Assembly (NCBI GenBank): GCA_036675035.1 | Contig: JAKFFO010000124.1 | Coordinates: 1 to 27,029 of the forward strand | Source of the DNA: MESE01 sp036675035 | GTDB taxonomy: Bacteria; Pseudomonadota; Gammaproteobacteria; Burkholderiales; Burkholderiaceae_D | DNA length: 27,029 nt | Direction: 5' to 3' | In this document: positions 8,871-16,255 of the stretch, in pieces | Layout of the letters: each line of letters begins with the position of its first letter | Position numbering within the stretch: position 1 is the stretch's first letter | The notes under the pieces: model-generated | Told to the model about the DNA's origin: nothing | The model's input: the letters and a program-made list of their open reading frames with translations, nothing else | Databases searched by the model: none | Program-made: the position numbers and the translations under genes

Positions 8871-8897
8871 GTTCGTCGCTTTACCGTTGCGACGAAC
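8871..8897. repeat. 9-bp perfect inverted repeat (hairpin) in intergenic region
   Basis: GTTCGTCGC (8871-8879) and GCGACGAAC (8889-8897) are perfect complements around a 9-base loop. It lies between divergent genes, 84 bases upstream of the YdjM-like gene start. It could be an operator or a leader hairpin. A T-rich tract follows only after about 14 bases, so it is not a standard terminator. Confidence 0.5.
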
Positions 8898-9066
8898 CGA
8901 TTTATTCTCACTTTTTTACGAACAAATTTATCGAATATCTTCGATTTTAATTGTAGCTCCATGCCCTTACATTAGACCCCGTAAGATCATTACCGTTAGG
9001 AACTGAACCGGATCGGGATTGATTAGTCCGATTTCGAATCAAATTTGTATTAGCCAAGGAGTTGAT

Positions 9067-9360
9067 ATGCCTGAGAAAACAGAATGGGAAATTGTAGATG
9101 GACCAGACGGTCCATCGCAGCAGGAAACGCGACAGTCGCCGCCAACACCACAGCAGATGATGCGGAACATGCTTGGAAAATGGTGGCGCTGGAAGATTGC
9201 GGGTTTCATCCTGGCCGCCGGAGTAGCGCTGGTATTTTTCCTCACCGTCACATCCGCGGTCGTACTGGTACTGGTTGCGGCAGGTATCGTGTCGATCGGC
9301 GTGGGCCGCGTCAGGCAGTGGCTGCGCAGGCCCGGTTCTTCAATCCGTGAGAAACGATAG
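9067..9360 (+). CDS. Small membrane protein of unknown function
   Basis: A 97-residue protein not recognised as a named family. The first 45 residues are polar and Pro/Gln-rich. Then WWRWKIAGFILAAGVALVFF and VTSAVVLVLVAAGIVSIGVG form two adjacent hydrophobic segments (about residues 40-78), followed by a short Arg-rich tail. This suggests a small inner-membrane hairpin. The start is ATG 9067, because AAGGAG (9056-9061) sits five bases upstream; an in-frame TTG at 9019 would add 16 residues but has no such site. It appears to be a single gene; the next gene is 357 bases downstream. Confidence 0.75.
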   Translation: MPEKTEWEIVDGPDGPSQQETRQSPPTPQQMMRNMLGKWWRWKIAGFILAAGVALVFFLTVTSAVVLVLVAAGIVSIGVGRVRQWLRRPGSSIREKR

Positions 9361-9717
9361 CCGCGACAAACCCGCACGTTCTCTTCAGCGCAAAAAGCGC
9401 TTCCCATCGCATGTCTTCGCCAATTCGCTTTGCATGCCTGCGTTATATATCTGTTCGACCATCCGGAATCATTCAAACGCAAGCGCCGGAGACTCGCGCA
9501 ACTGGTGTTCCGTAAACCGAACGGCGCTCGGCAAACATTTATCCGCCTCCACGGCGCTTGATGAAAATCAAGGTGTTGTTTCCGTACGAAAATAAAATTG
9601 AGCTTTCGCGACCGATACGATCAGTCGCATCGTGCAAACGATAAGCGCCGCGAGCCGGAACCATTACTGATTTTGCGGTCTCCCGGCTCCATCAAAAATT
9701 CAAATTGGAGGTCTGCC
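9361..9717. other. Intergenic region upstream of the hemerythrin gene
   Basis: 357 bases without a supported gene. The only clear content is the FNR-type promoter at 9558-9598 and the ribosome binding site GGAGG at 9707-9711. The first 190 bases show nothing I can name. Confidence 0.6.
9558..9598 (+). promoter_or_regulatory. FNR/ANR box with a correctly placed -10: class II oxygen-responsive promoter
   Basis: TTGATGAAAATCAA at 9558-9571 is a perfect match to the FNR/ANR consensus TTGAT-N4-ATCAA. Its centre is at 9564.5. A -10-like hexamer TAAAAT at 9593-9598 implies a start site near 9605, putting the box at about -40.5/-41.5, the class II activator position. Transcription would enter the hemerythrin gene after a leader of about 113 bases. 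Activation under low oxygen is inferred from the known FNR mechanism. Confidence 0.75.
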
Positions 9718-10143
9718 ATGGAACACCCTCGCTGGTCGTCTGGGTCCACATACGGGATCATGGAAATCGAGCAGTTGCACCCAGTCTTTTTCGCAGAGCT
9801 CCGCAAACTGGCGTCGATGCCCGATGGCGAGTTCGAAATCTATTTCAACCTGTTTATTGCCAAGCTGGAAAGTGACTTCCGTACCGAAGAGCAGTGGATG
9901 GAAGATATCGGGTTTGCTTCGCTGAGAGAACATCGTGCGCAGCATGCCGAAGCGCTCAGCGTATTGCATCAGGTGCAGGCGCTGGCATTCACCGGCGATG
10001 TCCGCCTCGCCCGCCGCGTACTCGAATTGTTGCCGGAGTGGTTTGTCGATCATGTATTGACAATGGACGTCTCGCTCGCAAACGCTCTTCGCAGCGGATC
10101 TGGGCAGCATCGGCACGTAGAGCGCATGCTCGCCGTGGTATAA
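9718..10143 (+). CDS. Bacteriohemerythrin-like protein with one altered iron-ligand position
   Basis: A 141-residue hemerythrin-domain protein; the family binds O2 (or NO) at a non-haem di-iron site in a four-helix bundle. Ligand positions read: His21 (EQLHPVF), Asp53 where His is usual (ESDFRTEE), Glu57, His72 and His76 (REHRAQH), His112 and Asp117 (WFVDHVLTMD). All spacings fit, so the Asp53 replacement is a real substitution and not a misalignment. Start ATG 9718 is fixed by GGAGG six bases upstream; the open frame further up lies in the promoter. An FNR box upstream suggests induction at low oxygen. Role in oxygen delivery, sensing or NO defence is not decided by sequence. Confidence 0.85.
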   Translation: MEHPRWSSGSTYGIMEIEQLHPVFFAELRKLASMPDGEFEIYFNLFIAKLESDFRTEEQWMEDIGFASLREHRAQHAEALSVLHQVQALAFTGDVRLARRVLELLPEWFVDHVLTMDVSLANALRSGSGQHRHVERMLAVV

Positions 10144-10175
10144 GCGCTTCACGCAAAATGGGAACTGGAGTTGCC

Positions 10176-11183
10176 TCAGCGCTTCTCCCAAGCGGCTACC
10201 ATTGTCTTGCGCATCGCGTCGTCGGGAACAACTCCCATTCCTGCCCTGCAGTTGTCCGACATATGCGTCGGCCGACTTGTGCCGGGAATCGCGCAGGTGA
10301 CCGCTGGATGGCTGACAACATATTTCAGCAGCACCTGCGCCCAACTTTCGCATCCGATTTCACCGGCCCATGATGGAACGGGCTGTGCCGATAGGCTGCG
10401 CAGCAACGACCCGCCGCCGAACGGTCGATTGACCAGTACCGCAATGCCGCGATCGGCTGCGAGCGGCAACAAAATGCGTTCCGCCTCGCGATCGTCCAGT
10501 GAATAGTTGATCTGGATAAAGTCAAGCTTCTCTGTTCGCATGATCGCTTCCAGTTCATCATAGGCACTGGCCGTGTAGTGCGTGAGGCCTAGATAACGAA
10601 TGCGCCCTTCCTTTTTCCAGGCGCGCAGTGTCGGCAAATGCGTGCGCCAGTCGAGCAGATTATGGATCTGCATCAGTTCGATGCGCTGGTCCTGCAGCAA
10701 CTGCATCGAGCGCTGCATCTGCCTGATGCCTGCATTCCGTCCCCGGGTCCATACCTTGGTCGCGACAAAAGCCTTGTCATGCGCTTTCGCCTGCGCCAGA
10801 AGTGTGCCGACCACCGCTTCCGAGCGGCCATACATCGGCGAGCTGTCGATCACCGAGCCGCCGGCATCGAACAAAATGCGCAACACGTCGGCCAGGGGTG
10901 CGCGTTCTTCACTGCCGGTGCCGACATCGAACGTCTGCCATGTGCCGCAACCGATGACTGCCAATAATTCGCCAGTCGATGGAATTGCACGCTTGTGCAT
11001 GCGTCCTTCCTGTTCCGATGGCGGCTTCGGCGTTGCACTGGCGCCGAATGCCGGCATTCCGAAACCGACAGTCAGCGCAGCGGCACCGGCCAGCCGGAGA
11101 AATTCTGCGCGGCTCATGCCGGCTGCGTGCAAATCGCGGCCCGGGACGATCCTGGAAGCATGCTTATACGATACCGGTTTCAT
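10176..11183 (-). CDS. Aldo/keto reductase with N-terminal export-like signal
   Basis: A 335-residue NADPH-dependent aldo/keto reductase. The catalytic tetrad is visible: Asp113 (VIDSSPMY), Tyr118, Lys143 (ATKVWT) and His174 (QIHNLL). The C-terminal IPGTSRPTHMSDN is the usual cofactor-binding loop. Residues 24-50 (SRAEFLRLAGAAALTVGFG...) look like a Tat signal but have Ala in place of the second Arg. The start is ATG at 11183, preceded by AGGAG (minus strand, 11190-11194) at six bases; the frame also opens at 11210 inside the upstream gene. It overlaps the end of the transporter gene by 20 bases, so the two form an operon. Substrate unknown. Confidence 0.87.
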   Translation of the reverse strand: MKPVSYKHASRIVPGRDLHAAGMSRAEFLRLAGAAALTVGFGMPAFGASATPKPPSEQEGRMHKRAIPSTGELLAVIGCGTWQTFDVGTGSEERAPLADVLRILFDAGGSVIDSSPMYGRSEAVVGTLLAQAKAHDKAFVATKVWTRGRNAGIRQMQRSMQLLQDQRIELMQIHNLLDWRTHLPTLRAWKKEGRIRYLGLTHYTASAYDELEAIMRTEKLDFIQINYSLDDREAERILLPLAADRGIAVLVNRPFGGGSLLRSLSAQPVPSWAGEIGCESWAQVLLKYVVSHPAVTCAIPGTSRPTHMSDNCRAGMGVVPDDAMRKTMVAAWEKR

Positions 11184-12561
11184 CCGAAACTCCTTTTCTG
11201 ATGTTCGCATTCCGGGTACCGGCTGTCATGTCCGGAGAAGGAATCCTTGCCAGTCGGACCTGTTTCCTACCGAGCCAGGTTGCCAGCGCGACCCAGGCGG
11301 CCGTCAACGGAACAAAAATGATCGCGATGCCGGAAAAGCCCATACCTACGGTGGACAGCGCTGCAAAAATCCATCCGCTGACTGCATCGCCGCCTCGATA
11401 AATGACGGTTTCGATCACGTTCTTCGCCTTGTATTTCGCTTCGCGGCTCATTACCGTAAACAGAATTTCCCGACCGGGGCGAGCAAGCGCATAGTCGACC
11501 GATCGCCGAAATCCTTGCGCCGCTACCAGTACAACAAGAGTCGGCCAGATCGCGATGCCCGCAATTGCGAGCATCCCGGCTCCCGGCAGTAAAATCAATG
11601 CCGCCGCGACGCCGAATCGACGCATGAAACGTCCGGTAACAAACAATTGCAGCACGATCGTCAGACAGGAAACGGCAAGATCAACTATTGCAAACAACTG
11701 CGTGCGCGACGCGGTATCCGCAAGTGTCGCCGCGACGATCCGCCCCTGCTCAAAATACAGGAAAGTCGATGCAAAGGTGTGCAGCAGCATGTACAGCACG
11801 ATCCCCAGCAGATAACGATCCCGGGCAATCAATGTGATACCGGAAAAAACACCGCCGCCGATCCTGCTCTCTTGCCCGGAAGTCGCAGTTCCCCTCTCAC
11901 GGGCGGCGACGTCGCCGGCATTCGGTGCGGCGCGGATCAGCCGTCGATGGCATTGCACCGCGGCTTCAAGCAGAATGGCTGCGATCGCGGTCAGCACCGC
12001 CACGCCGAATTCCACCACCAGAGAAGCGGCCAGCAGCGGACCGATCAGTGCGCCGGCGGTGCCGCCTGCGGCGATGAATCCGAACAGACGCCGCCCCTGC
12101 TCGCTTTTGAAATTGTCGGCGATGGCGCTCCAGAAAATACTGATCACGAACAGATTGAATACACTGATCCACACGAAAAAAATGCGGGATACCGCCAGTT
12201 CCGCGATGCCGGCCGCAAACAGGGCACCAAAAATCAGAATGTTGGCGGCAAAAAAACGATAGACATAAGGGATGAAGCGACGCGGCGGCCAGCGCGTGGC
12301 AATCGCACCGAATACCGGCACCAGTATCAGCATCGATACGAAAGTCGCGGTAAACAGCCATTGCAGATTGCCGGCGCCACCGACCAGCCCCATCGCATCG
12401 CGCAACGGCCGCACCAGGTAATAGCCGCACAGCAAACAAAAGAAATAGGCAAAGCCGAACAGCATCGCCGCCGTTTCATGCGGCTTCACATCGACCACCC
12501 GCGACAGCACACGGTGCGCGGCAGCCGGCATAGCGTCTCGGCGATCGGGGACAGGGCGCAT
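11164..12561 (-). CDS. MFS-type transporter related to AAA-family nucleotide translocases
   Basis: A 465-residue polytopic membrane protein with about 10-12 hydrophobic segments spread through the length. The early motif GYYLVRPLRDAMG and the later FGFIAAGGTAGALIGPLLA and YALARPGREILFTVMSREAKYKAKNVIET segments are typical of bacterial proteins grouped with ATP/ADP-translocase-like (COG3202) MFS carriers. Most free-living bacterial members have no known substrate, so nucleotide transport should not be assumed. The start at 12561 lacks a clear ribosome binding site; ATG 12531 (MPAAAHRV) is an alternative. Its stop lies inside the aldo/keto reductase gene start, so the two are co-transcribed. 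A loop rich in charged residues (about 205-230) probably separates two bundles. Confidence 0.82.
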   Translation of the reverse strand: MRPVPDRRDAMPAAAHRVLSRVVDVKPHETAAMLFGFAYFFCLLCGYYLVRPLRDAMGLVGGAGNLQWLFTATFVSMLILVPVFGAIATRWPPRRFIPYVYRFFAANILIFGALFAAGIAELAVSRIFFVWISVFNLFVISIFWSAIADNFKSEQGRRLFGFIAAGGTAGALIGPLLAASLVVEFGVAVLTAIAAILLEAAVQCHRRLIRAAPNAGDVAARERGTATSGQESRIGGGVFSGITLIARDRYLLGIVLYMLLHTFASTFLYFEQGRIVAATLADTASRTQLFAIVDLAVSCLTIVLQLFVTGRFMRRFGVAAALILLPGAGMLAIAGIAIWPTLVVLVAAQGFRRSVDYALARPGREILFTVMSREAKYKAKNVIETVIYRGGDAVSGWIFAALSTVGMGFSGIAIIFVPLTAAWVALATWLGRKQVRLARIPSPDMTAGTRNANIRKGVSDETGIV

Positions 12562-12722
12562 GTTCTATTGATCTGTTGGATGAGAGCCGGCGAAGCGCAT
12601 TTTCTGGCACCTATGATGATTCAGACAGGCTGCCATAAAATGCGCTTTGCTGCATCATCCGGCATTCATCCGGCTTATGCGTTAAAGTCGAACGGACGAA
12701 TTTCTGATAATGGAGGAAAGCA

Positions 12723-13478
12723 ATGGCATCAAACAAGGTTGCGCTGGTTACCGGCGCCGGTTCCGGTATTGGCAAGCATGTGGCTCTTGCGCTGATGCGA
12801 AACGGCTATTCGGTCGTGCTGGCCGGACGGCGCAAGGAAGCGCTTGATGCGACCGCATTGCAGGGAGAGGAATCCGGTTCGCGATCGCTGGTGGTGCCGG
12901 CCGATGTCAGCGATCCGGCATCGGTGAAGGTGCTGTTTGCGAACATCAGGGAAACCTTCGGCCGCGTCGATCTGTTGTTCAACAATGCAGGCGTGTTCAC
13001 CGCATCGGTGCCGCTGGAAGACTTGCCGTATGAGAAATGGAAAGCGTCGGTGGACATCAACCTGACCGGTGCATTCCTGTGCACGCAACAGGCGTTCCTG
13101 CTGATGAAGGACCAGCAGCCGCGCGGCGGCCGGATCATCAACAACGGATCGATTTCAGCGCATGCGCCGCGACCAAATTCAGTGGCCTATACATCGACCA
13201 AGCATGCGATGACCGGACTGACCAAATCGACTTCGCTTGATGGCAGGAAATACGATATCGCCTGCGGCCAGATCGACATCGGCAATGCATCGACCGACAT
13301 GACGGAAAAAATGGGCAGCGGCATTCAGCAGGCAAACGGCTCGGTCGAAGCCGAGCCGCTGATGGATATCAAACATGTCGCAGATGCGGTTTTGTACATG
13401 GCCGGCCTGCCGCTGCAAGCCAATGTACAGTTCATGACTGTGATGGCGACCAAGATGCCGTTTATCGGCAGGGGTTGA
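12723..13478 (+). CDS. Short-chain dehydrogenase/reductase (SDR)
   Basis: A 251-residue classical SDR oxidoreductase. The dinucleotide-binding glycine motif TGAGSGIG spans residues 10-17, NNAG is at 87-90, and the catalytic tetrad is Asn113 (DINLTG), Ser143 (NNGSISA), Tyr156 and Lys160 (YTSTK). Arg36-Arg37 after beta-2 (LAGRRKE) favours NADP(H), by family rule. Start ATG 12723 has GGAGG six bases upstream. It is divergent from the transporter gene with a 161-base gap and has no same-strand partner. The C-terminal segment (ADAVLYMAGLPLQANVQFMTVMATKMPFIGRG) is typical of many SDRs of unknown substrate. Confidence 0.9.
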   Translation: MASNKVALVTGAGSGIGKHVALALMRNGYSVVLAGRRKEALDATALQGEESGSRSLVVPADVSDPASVKVLFANIRETFGRVDLLFNNAGVFTASVPLEDLPYEKWKASVDINLTGAFLCTQQAFLLMKDQQPRGGRIINNGSISAHAPRPNSVAYTSTKHAMTGLTKSTSLDGRKYDIACGQIDIGNASTDMTEKMGSGIQQANGSVEAEPLMDIKHVADAVLYMAGLPLQANVQFMTVMATKMPFIGRG

Positions 13479-13623
13479 ACGGAAAATCACAACGTCGCTT
13501 CGCGTGGTGGCTGCAAAGCAAAACAAGTTCGACTATAGATCGGGAACGAATAGTTTGAACCCAACCCCCTCACTTGCGGTGCGCTATTCCCTTGCAGGGC
13601 GCGCAGCGGCTTGCTAGCCACTG

Positions 13624-13729
13624 CCGTTGCGCGGGCAGGCGACATGTCGCCTGAATTCCCCGCTACACCTTGCATGCGAATACCGTTACGCAGGCGTGGA
13701 GCATGCTCCACGAAATCCCCGCTCCACCC
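13624..13729. repeat. Two diverged 59-bp tandem units, each with a different perfect 18-bp palindrome
   Basis: Unit A starts at 13624 (CCGTTGCGCGGG) and unit B at 13683 (CCGTTACGCAGG), 59 bases apart. At the same place in each lies a perfect palindrome: CAGGCGACATGTCGCCTG (13636-13653) in A and CGTGGAGCATGCTCCACG (13695-13712) in B, both centred on CATG. Both are followed by AA-T-CCCCGCT-CACC-like sequence. The arms differ between units but remain self-complementary. The location is between convergent genes (SDR and nadE), the usual place for REP-like elements. Confidence 0.8.
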
Positions 13730-13734
13730 CCGAC

Positions 13735-13753
13735 CCTCTCCCAGAGGGAGAGG
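13735..13753. repeat. REP-like inverted repeat CCTCTCCC-AGA-GGGAGAGG
   Basis: CCTCTCCC (13735-13742) and GGGAGAGG (13746-13753) are perfect complements around AGA. Similar GACCCTCTCCC...GGGAGAGGG elements are widespread in proteobacterial intergenic DNA. It directly follows the tandem palindromes and may contribute to transcription termination between the convergent genes. Confidence 0.7.
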
Positions 13754-13795
13754 TGAAAATAGCGGCCCGAAAAATCAGCCCTTTTCGATGCCGAA

Positions 13796-14641
13796 TCAAA
13801 AAATGCCGTGAGGCGGCTCGACCGGCAACGCGCGCTTGTGTGCGGTCAGGCGATACTGCTTCATGATCACGCCGTACGCCCTGTCACTGATGCGCTTGCC
13901 TTCAAGGAAATCGTCAATTTCATCGTAGGTTACGCCGAACGCGACTTCGTCAGGCTTGAGCGGCGCAAGATTTTCGAGATCCGCGGTCGGAATCTTGTAG
14001 ACCAATTCTTCGTGCGCACCGAACGCCTTGGCCAGTGCGCGCACGCGCCGTTTGTTGAGCCCGGTCAGCGGCGTGATATCGCATGCACCATCGCCGAACT
14101 TCGTGAAAAATCCCATCAGCGCTTCGGCCGCATGATCGGTTCCGATCACCAGCGCATGCGATGTGCCCGCCACCGCATACTGCGCAATCATGCGCTGGCG
14201 CGCCTTGATGTTTCCAAGAATAAAATCTTCCTGCTCCGGTCTTTCAAAGACCAAGCCGCCCGCCTTCGCCGCCGCCAGCATCGCATCGGCGGCCGGCTTG
14301 ATATCGACCGTCAGGATAGCATCGGGTTGAATCGCGTCCAGCGAACGCTGCGCATCTTCTTCGTCCTTCTGAATACCGTAAGGCAATCGCATCGCAATGA
14401 ATTTCGCATCGTGGCCCCGTTCGCGCGCCCGCGCCGCTGCACGTTGCGCAAGAAATCCCGCAGTCAATGAATCGACGCCGCCGCTGATACCCAGGACAAA
14501 GCCACGGCGCTGATGCCGGATCATGTGATCGCACAAAAACGCAGTACGGCGCTCGATTTCCGCTTGCGCATCGAACGACGGCGCGATACCGAGCGCAGCA
14601 ATAATCTCTTTCTGTTCCACAGTAGAGGCAGTGTTATCCAT
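13796..14641 (-). CDS. nadE: NH3-dependent NAD+ synthetase
   Basis: A 281-residue E. coli-type NAD synthetase that amidates and adenylates nicotinate adenine dinucleotide to NAD+ using ammonia. The ATP pyrophosphatase P-loop GISGGVDS is at 51-58, GNIKARQRM at about 143-151, GTDHAAE at 167-173 and FTKFGDGACDITPL at 179-192. All are diagnostic. There is no glutaminase domain, so it is the ammonia-dependent form. The start ATG 14641 gives the expected length (E. coli protein 275); its ribosome binding site is weak (GGAAAA). The upstream gene on the same strand, 97 bases away, is pncC, another NAD-pathway gene. Confidence 0.95.
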   Translation of the reverse strand: MDNTASTVEQKEIIAALGIAPSFDAQAEIERRTAFLCDHMIRHQRRGFVLGISGGVDSLTAGFLAQRAAARARERGHDAKFIAMRLPYGIQKDEEDAQRSLDAIQPDAILTVDIKPAADAMLAAAKAGGLVFERPEQEDFILGNIKARQRMIAQYAVAGTSHALVIGTDHAAEALMGFFTKFGDGACDITPLTGLNKRRVRALAKAFGAHEELVYKIPTADLENLAPLKPDEVAFGVTYDEIDDFLEGKRISDRAYGVIMKQYRLTAHKRALPVEPPHGIF

Positions 14642-14738
14642 CGTGAATTTTCCGAACTAATACGGTTTGAAATTTGGTCGCTGCCTTGCCGCTTGCCTGG
14701 TTACGCGCTTGCCAAACTACAATAACGCGGCGCGCTCG

Positions 14739-15245
14739 CTAACTGGCGCGGTTTTTCGGCAACTCGTTGTGATAGTACCAAATTCGGCTGATCGCGTAGT
14801 CTGCACTGGATTGACGAACCTGATTCCGGTCGCCGTCGAATTTCCTGGTCTCTGAAAACGTGGTCACCGTATCGCCTTCTTGAAAAGCCCAGGCCAGGCA
14901 TACGGTTCCCACCGGAATATCGCTATCGCCGTTCGACGGCCCGGCCAGACCGGTAGTGGAAGCAGCAAGATTGGCGCGGCTGATCCGCAATGCGCCTTCC
15001 ACCATTTCGCGCGCGACCTGTTCGCTGGTCAAACCATGGGTTTCGATCGTTTCGCGCTTGACGCCCAGGCAGGTAATCTTCGCTTCCGCCGAATAAGTCA
15101 CGAACGCACACTCCAGCAGGCTGCCATAGCCGGGCAGCTCCGCAATCGTCGAAGCGATCAATCCGGCGGTACACGATTCGGCAGTGGCGAGTTTTAGTTT
15201 GTGATCTTGAAGATAATCAAGAACGCTTTCCAGGTGATGGTTCAT
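14739..15245 (-). CDS. pncC: Nicotinamide-nucleotide amidase (CinA C-terminal domain)
   Basis: A 168-residue stand-alone CinA C-terminal domain protein. PncC deamidates NMN to nicotinate mononucleotide in pyridine-nucleotide recycling. The family motif TAESCTAG is at 21-28 with the catalytic Ser24, followed by the Tyr-containing VTYS (49-52), GLAGPSNGD (99-107) and FDGDRNQVR (137-144). The start ATG 15245 (MNHHLES) gives the normal domain length; an in-frame ATG at 15314 would add 23 residues with no domain content, and neither start has a strong Shine-Dalgarno. nadE lies downstream on the same strand, so the pair probably forms a small NAD salvage unit. Confidence 0.9.
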   Translation of the reverse strand: MNHHLESVLDYLQDHKLKLATAESCTAGLIASTIAELPGYGSLLECAFVTYSAEAKITCLGVKRETIETHGLTSEQVAREMVEGALRISRANLAASTTGLAGPSNGDSDIPVGTVCLAWAFQEGDTVTTFSETRKFDGDRNQVRQSSADYAISRIWYYHNELPKNRAS

Positions 15246-15396
15246 GGAACATTGGACTGATTTGTCGGGATCGGAATCGAAGAATCGAGCCGTAAAGTGA
15301 CATGGATCTGTCATCGAATTGGATGGTAACCGTAGTCAAACGTTCCAACTTGCACATTGCTTGATCTGCACAAAGCCCGATTACGGAACCACGGTT

Positions 15397-15480
15397 ATGA
15401 AACCGGTCAAAAATAAATCATTCGGTGACACGGAGCCCGGTTCCATCCTGCAGGTTAAATCAATGCTCCGCAAGCGCTGA
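15397..15480 (+). CDS. Possible small open reading frame (27 codons) before dodecin
   Basis: ATG 15397 to TGA 15480 encodes a basic 27-residue peptide beginning MKPVKNKSFGDTEPG and ending SMLRKR. It sits 32 bases before the dodecin start. Only a weak GGA lies upstream, so translation is uncertain. Counted by hand, 17 of 27 sense codons end in G or C, compatible with but not proof of coding. No family recognised. Confidence 0.25.
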   Translation: MKPVKNKSFGDTEPGSILQVKSMLRKR

Positions 15481-15512
15481 CTTTATTTCCTATACTAAAA
15501 CAGGAGCCCAAG

Positions 15513-15722
15513 ATGTCTGCGCATACATACAAAATCATCGATCTGGTCGGTTCATCGGAAAATGGAAGCGATGACGCGATTCGCAATGCGATCGCCAAAG
15601 CGTCTCATTCAGTCAAGAACATGGACTGGTTCGAGGTCGTCGAAACCAGAGGGCATATCAAGGACGCAAAAATCGCGCACTTTCAGGTGACGATCAAGGT
15701 AGGTTTCAGGATTGAGAATTAA
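15513..15722 (+). CDS. Dodecin, flavin-binding storage protein
   Basis: A 69-residue dodecin; these proteins form hollow dodecamers that bind flavins (FMN, riboflavin) or, in some bacteria, CoA. The pattern is clear: KIIDLVGSS, then DDAIRNAIAKAS helix, then MDWFEVVETRGHI with the flavin-stacking Trp39, and the final strand AHFQVTIKVGFRI with Gln58. Length is exactly typical (about 65-75). AGGAG (15502-15506) lies six bases before the ATG. It stands alone on the plus strand. Confidence 0.95.
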   Translation: MSAHTYKIIDLVGSSENGSDDAIRNAIAKASHSVKNMDWFEVVETRGHIKDAKIAHFQVTIKVGFRIEN

Positions 15723-15834
15723 GTGACTGCACAAGCAAGCATCTTCGGCCTTTGAATGTGATGTGCCGAGCCCGCACACCGTAGTATTTTTTGTTGCACA
15801 GCCTCGTTTTCGTCGCAGTACGGCGCGACCGGCT

Positions 15835-16089
15835 TCAGGGCCAGGGAGCAGGCGTCATCTGTACGAACTGGCCCCCATCGTCATTACCTGACGGCTCTGT
15901 CAAATCGCTGCGGCCTTCGTTCAATCTGCTGCCGAGAATGTGGCCTATCTCCTTGCGCGATTCGGCAAAATCCGACGACAGCAACGGCGTATCCTTGTTA
16001 GGCCAGTGCTCGACCGCCCATGTCGTAAATTCTTCGAACCGGTGCGCCATTTCGGTCGCGAATCGATCGCATTGTTCCTTGCTTGCCAT
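15835..16089 (-). CDS. Small hypothetical protein, probably real
   Basis: An 84-residue soluble protein I cannot name. It is mostly helical by composition, with an N-terminal segment SKEQCDRFATEMAHRFEEFTTWAVEHWP and a second segment SDFAESRKEIGHILGSRL, then a polar tail. The start is ATG 16089 (MASKEQ), preceded by GGAGG at four bases; the frame opens at 16110 but that start lacks such a site. There are no membrane segments or signal peptide. It is the last minus-strand gene before the dodecin gene, and lies 166 bases downstream of gspB, so it could be in the same transcript. Confidence 0.65.
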   Translation of the reverse strand: MASKEQCDRFATEMAHRFEEFTTWAVEHWPNKDTPLLSSDFAESRKEIGHILGSRLNEGRSDLTEPSGNDDGGQFVQMTPAPWP

Positions 16090-16255
16090 TCTGCCTCCAT
16101 TGAGTTGCATGCACGCGAAGCAAGCCGGCAGGCTGCTCCAAATTCGATCTTGCAGCTTTTAGACAAATGGCTGGGGCTTTGATTCCAGCATGGTAATCAC
16201 GGAAATTTCTTCAGGTGAATTTCATTACTGCGGCATTCGCGCAGCGCAGACTCCG

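Noticed and set aside
9019..9066. TTG start giving a 113-residue version of the small membrane protein
   Set aside because: ATG 9067 has AAGGAG at the right distance, whereas the TTG has no ribosome binding site.
15207..15220. TTGAAGATAATCAA, one base from an FNR box
   Set aside because: It lies within the pncC coding region near its start, with no promoter elements at the right distance, so it is likely chance.
15491..15496. TATACT as a -10 for the dodecin gene
   Set aside because: The implied start would fall on the ribosome binding site AGGAG at 15502-15506, and no -35 is seen at a suitable distance.
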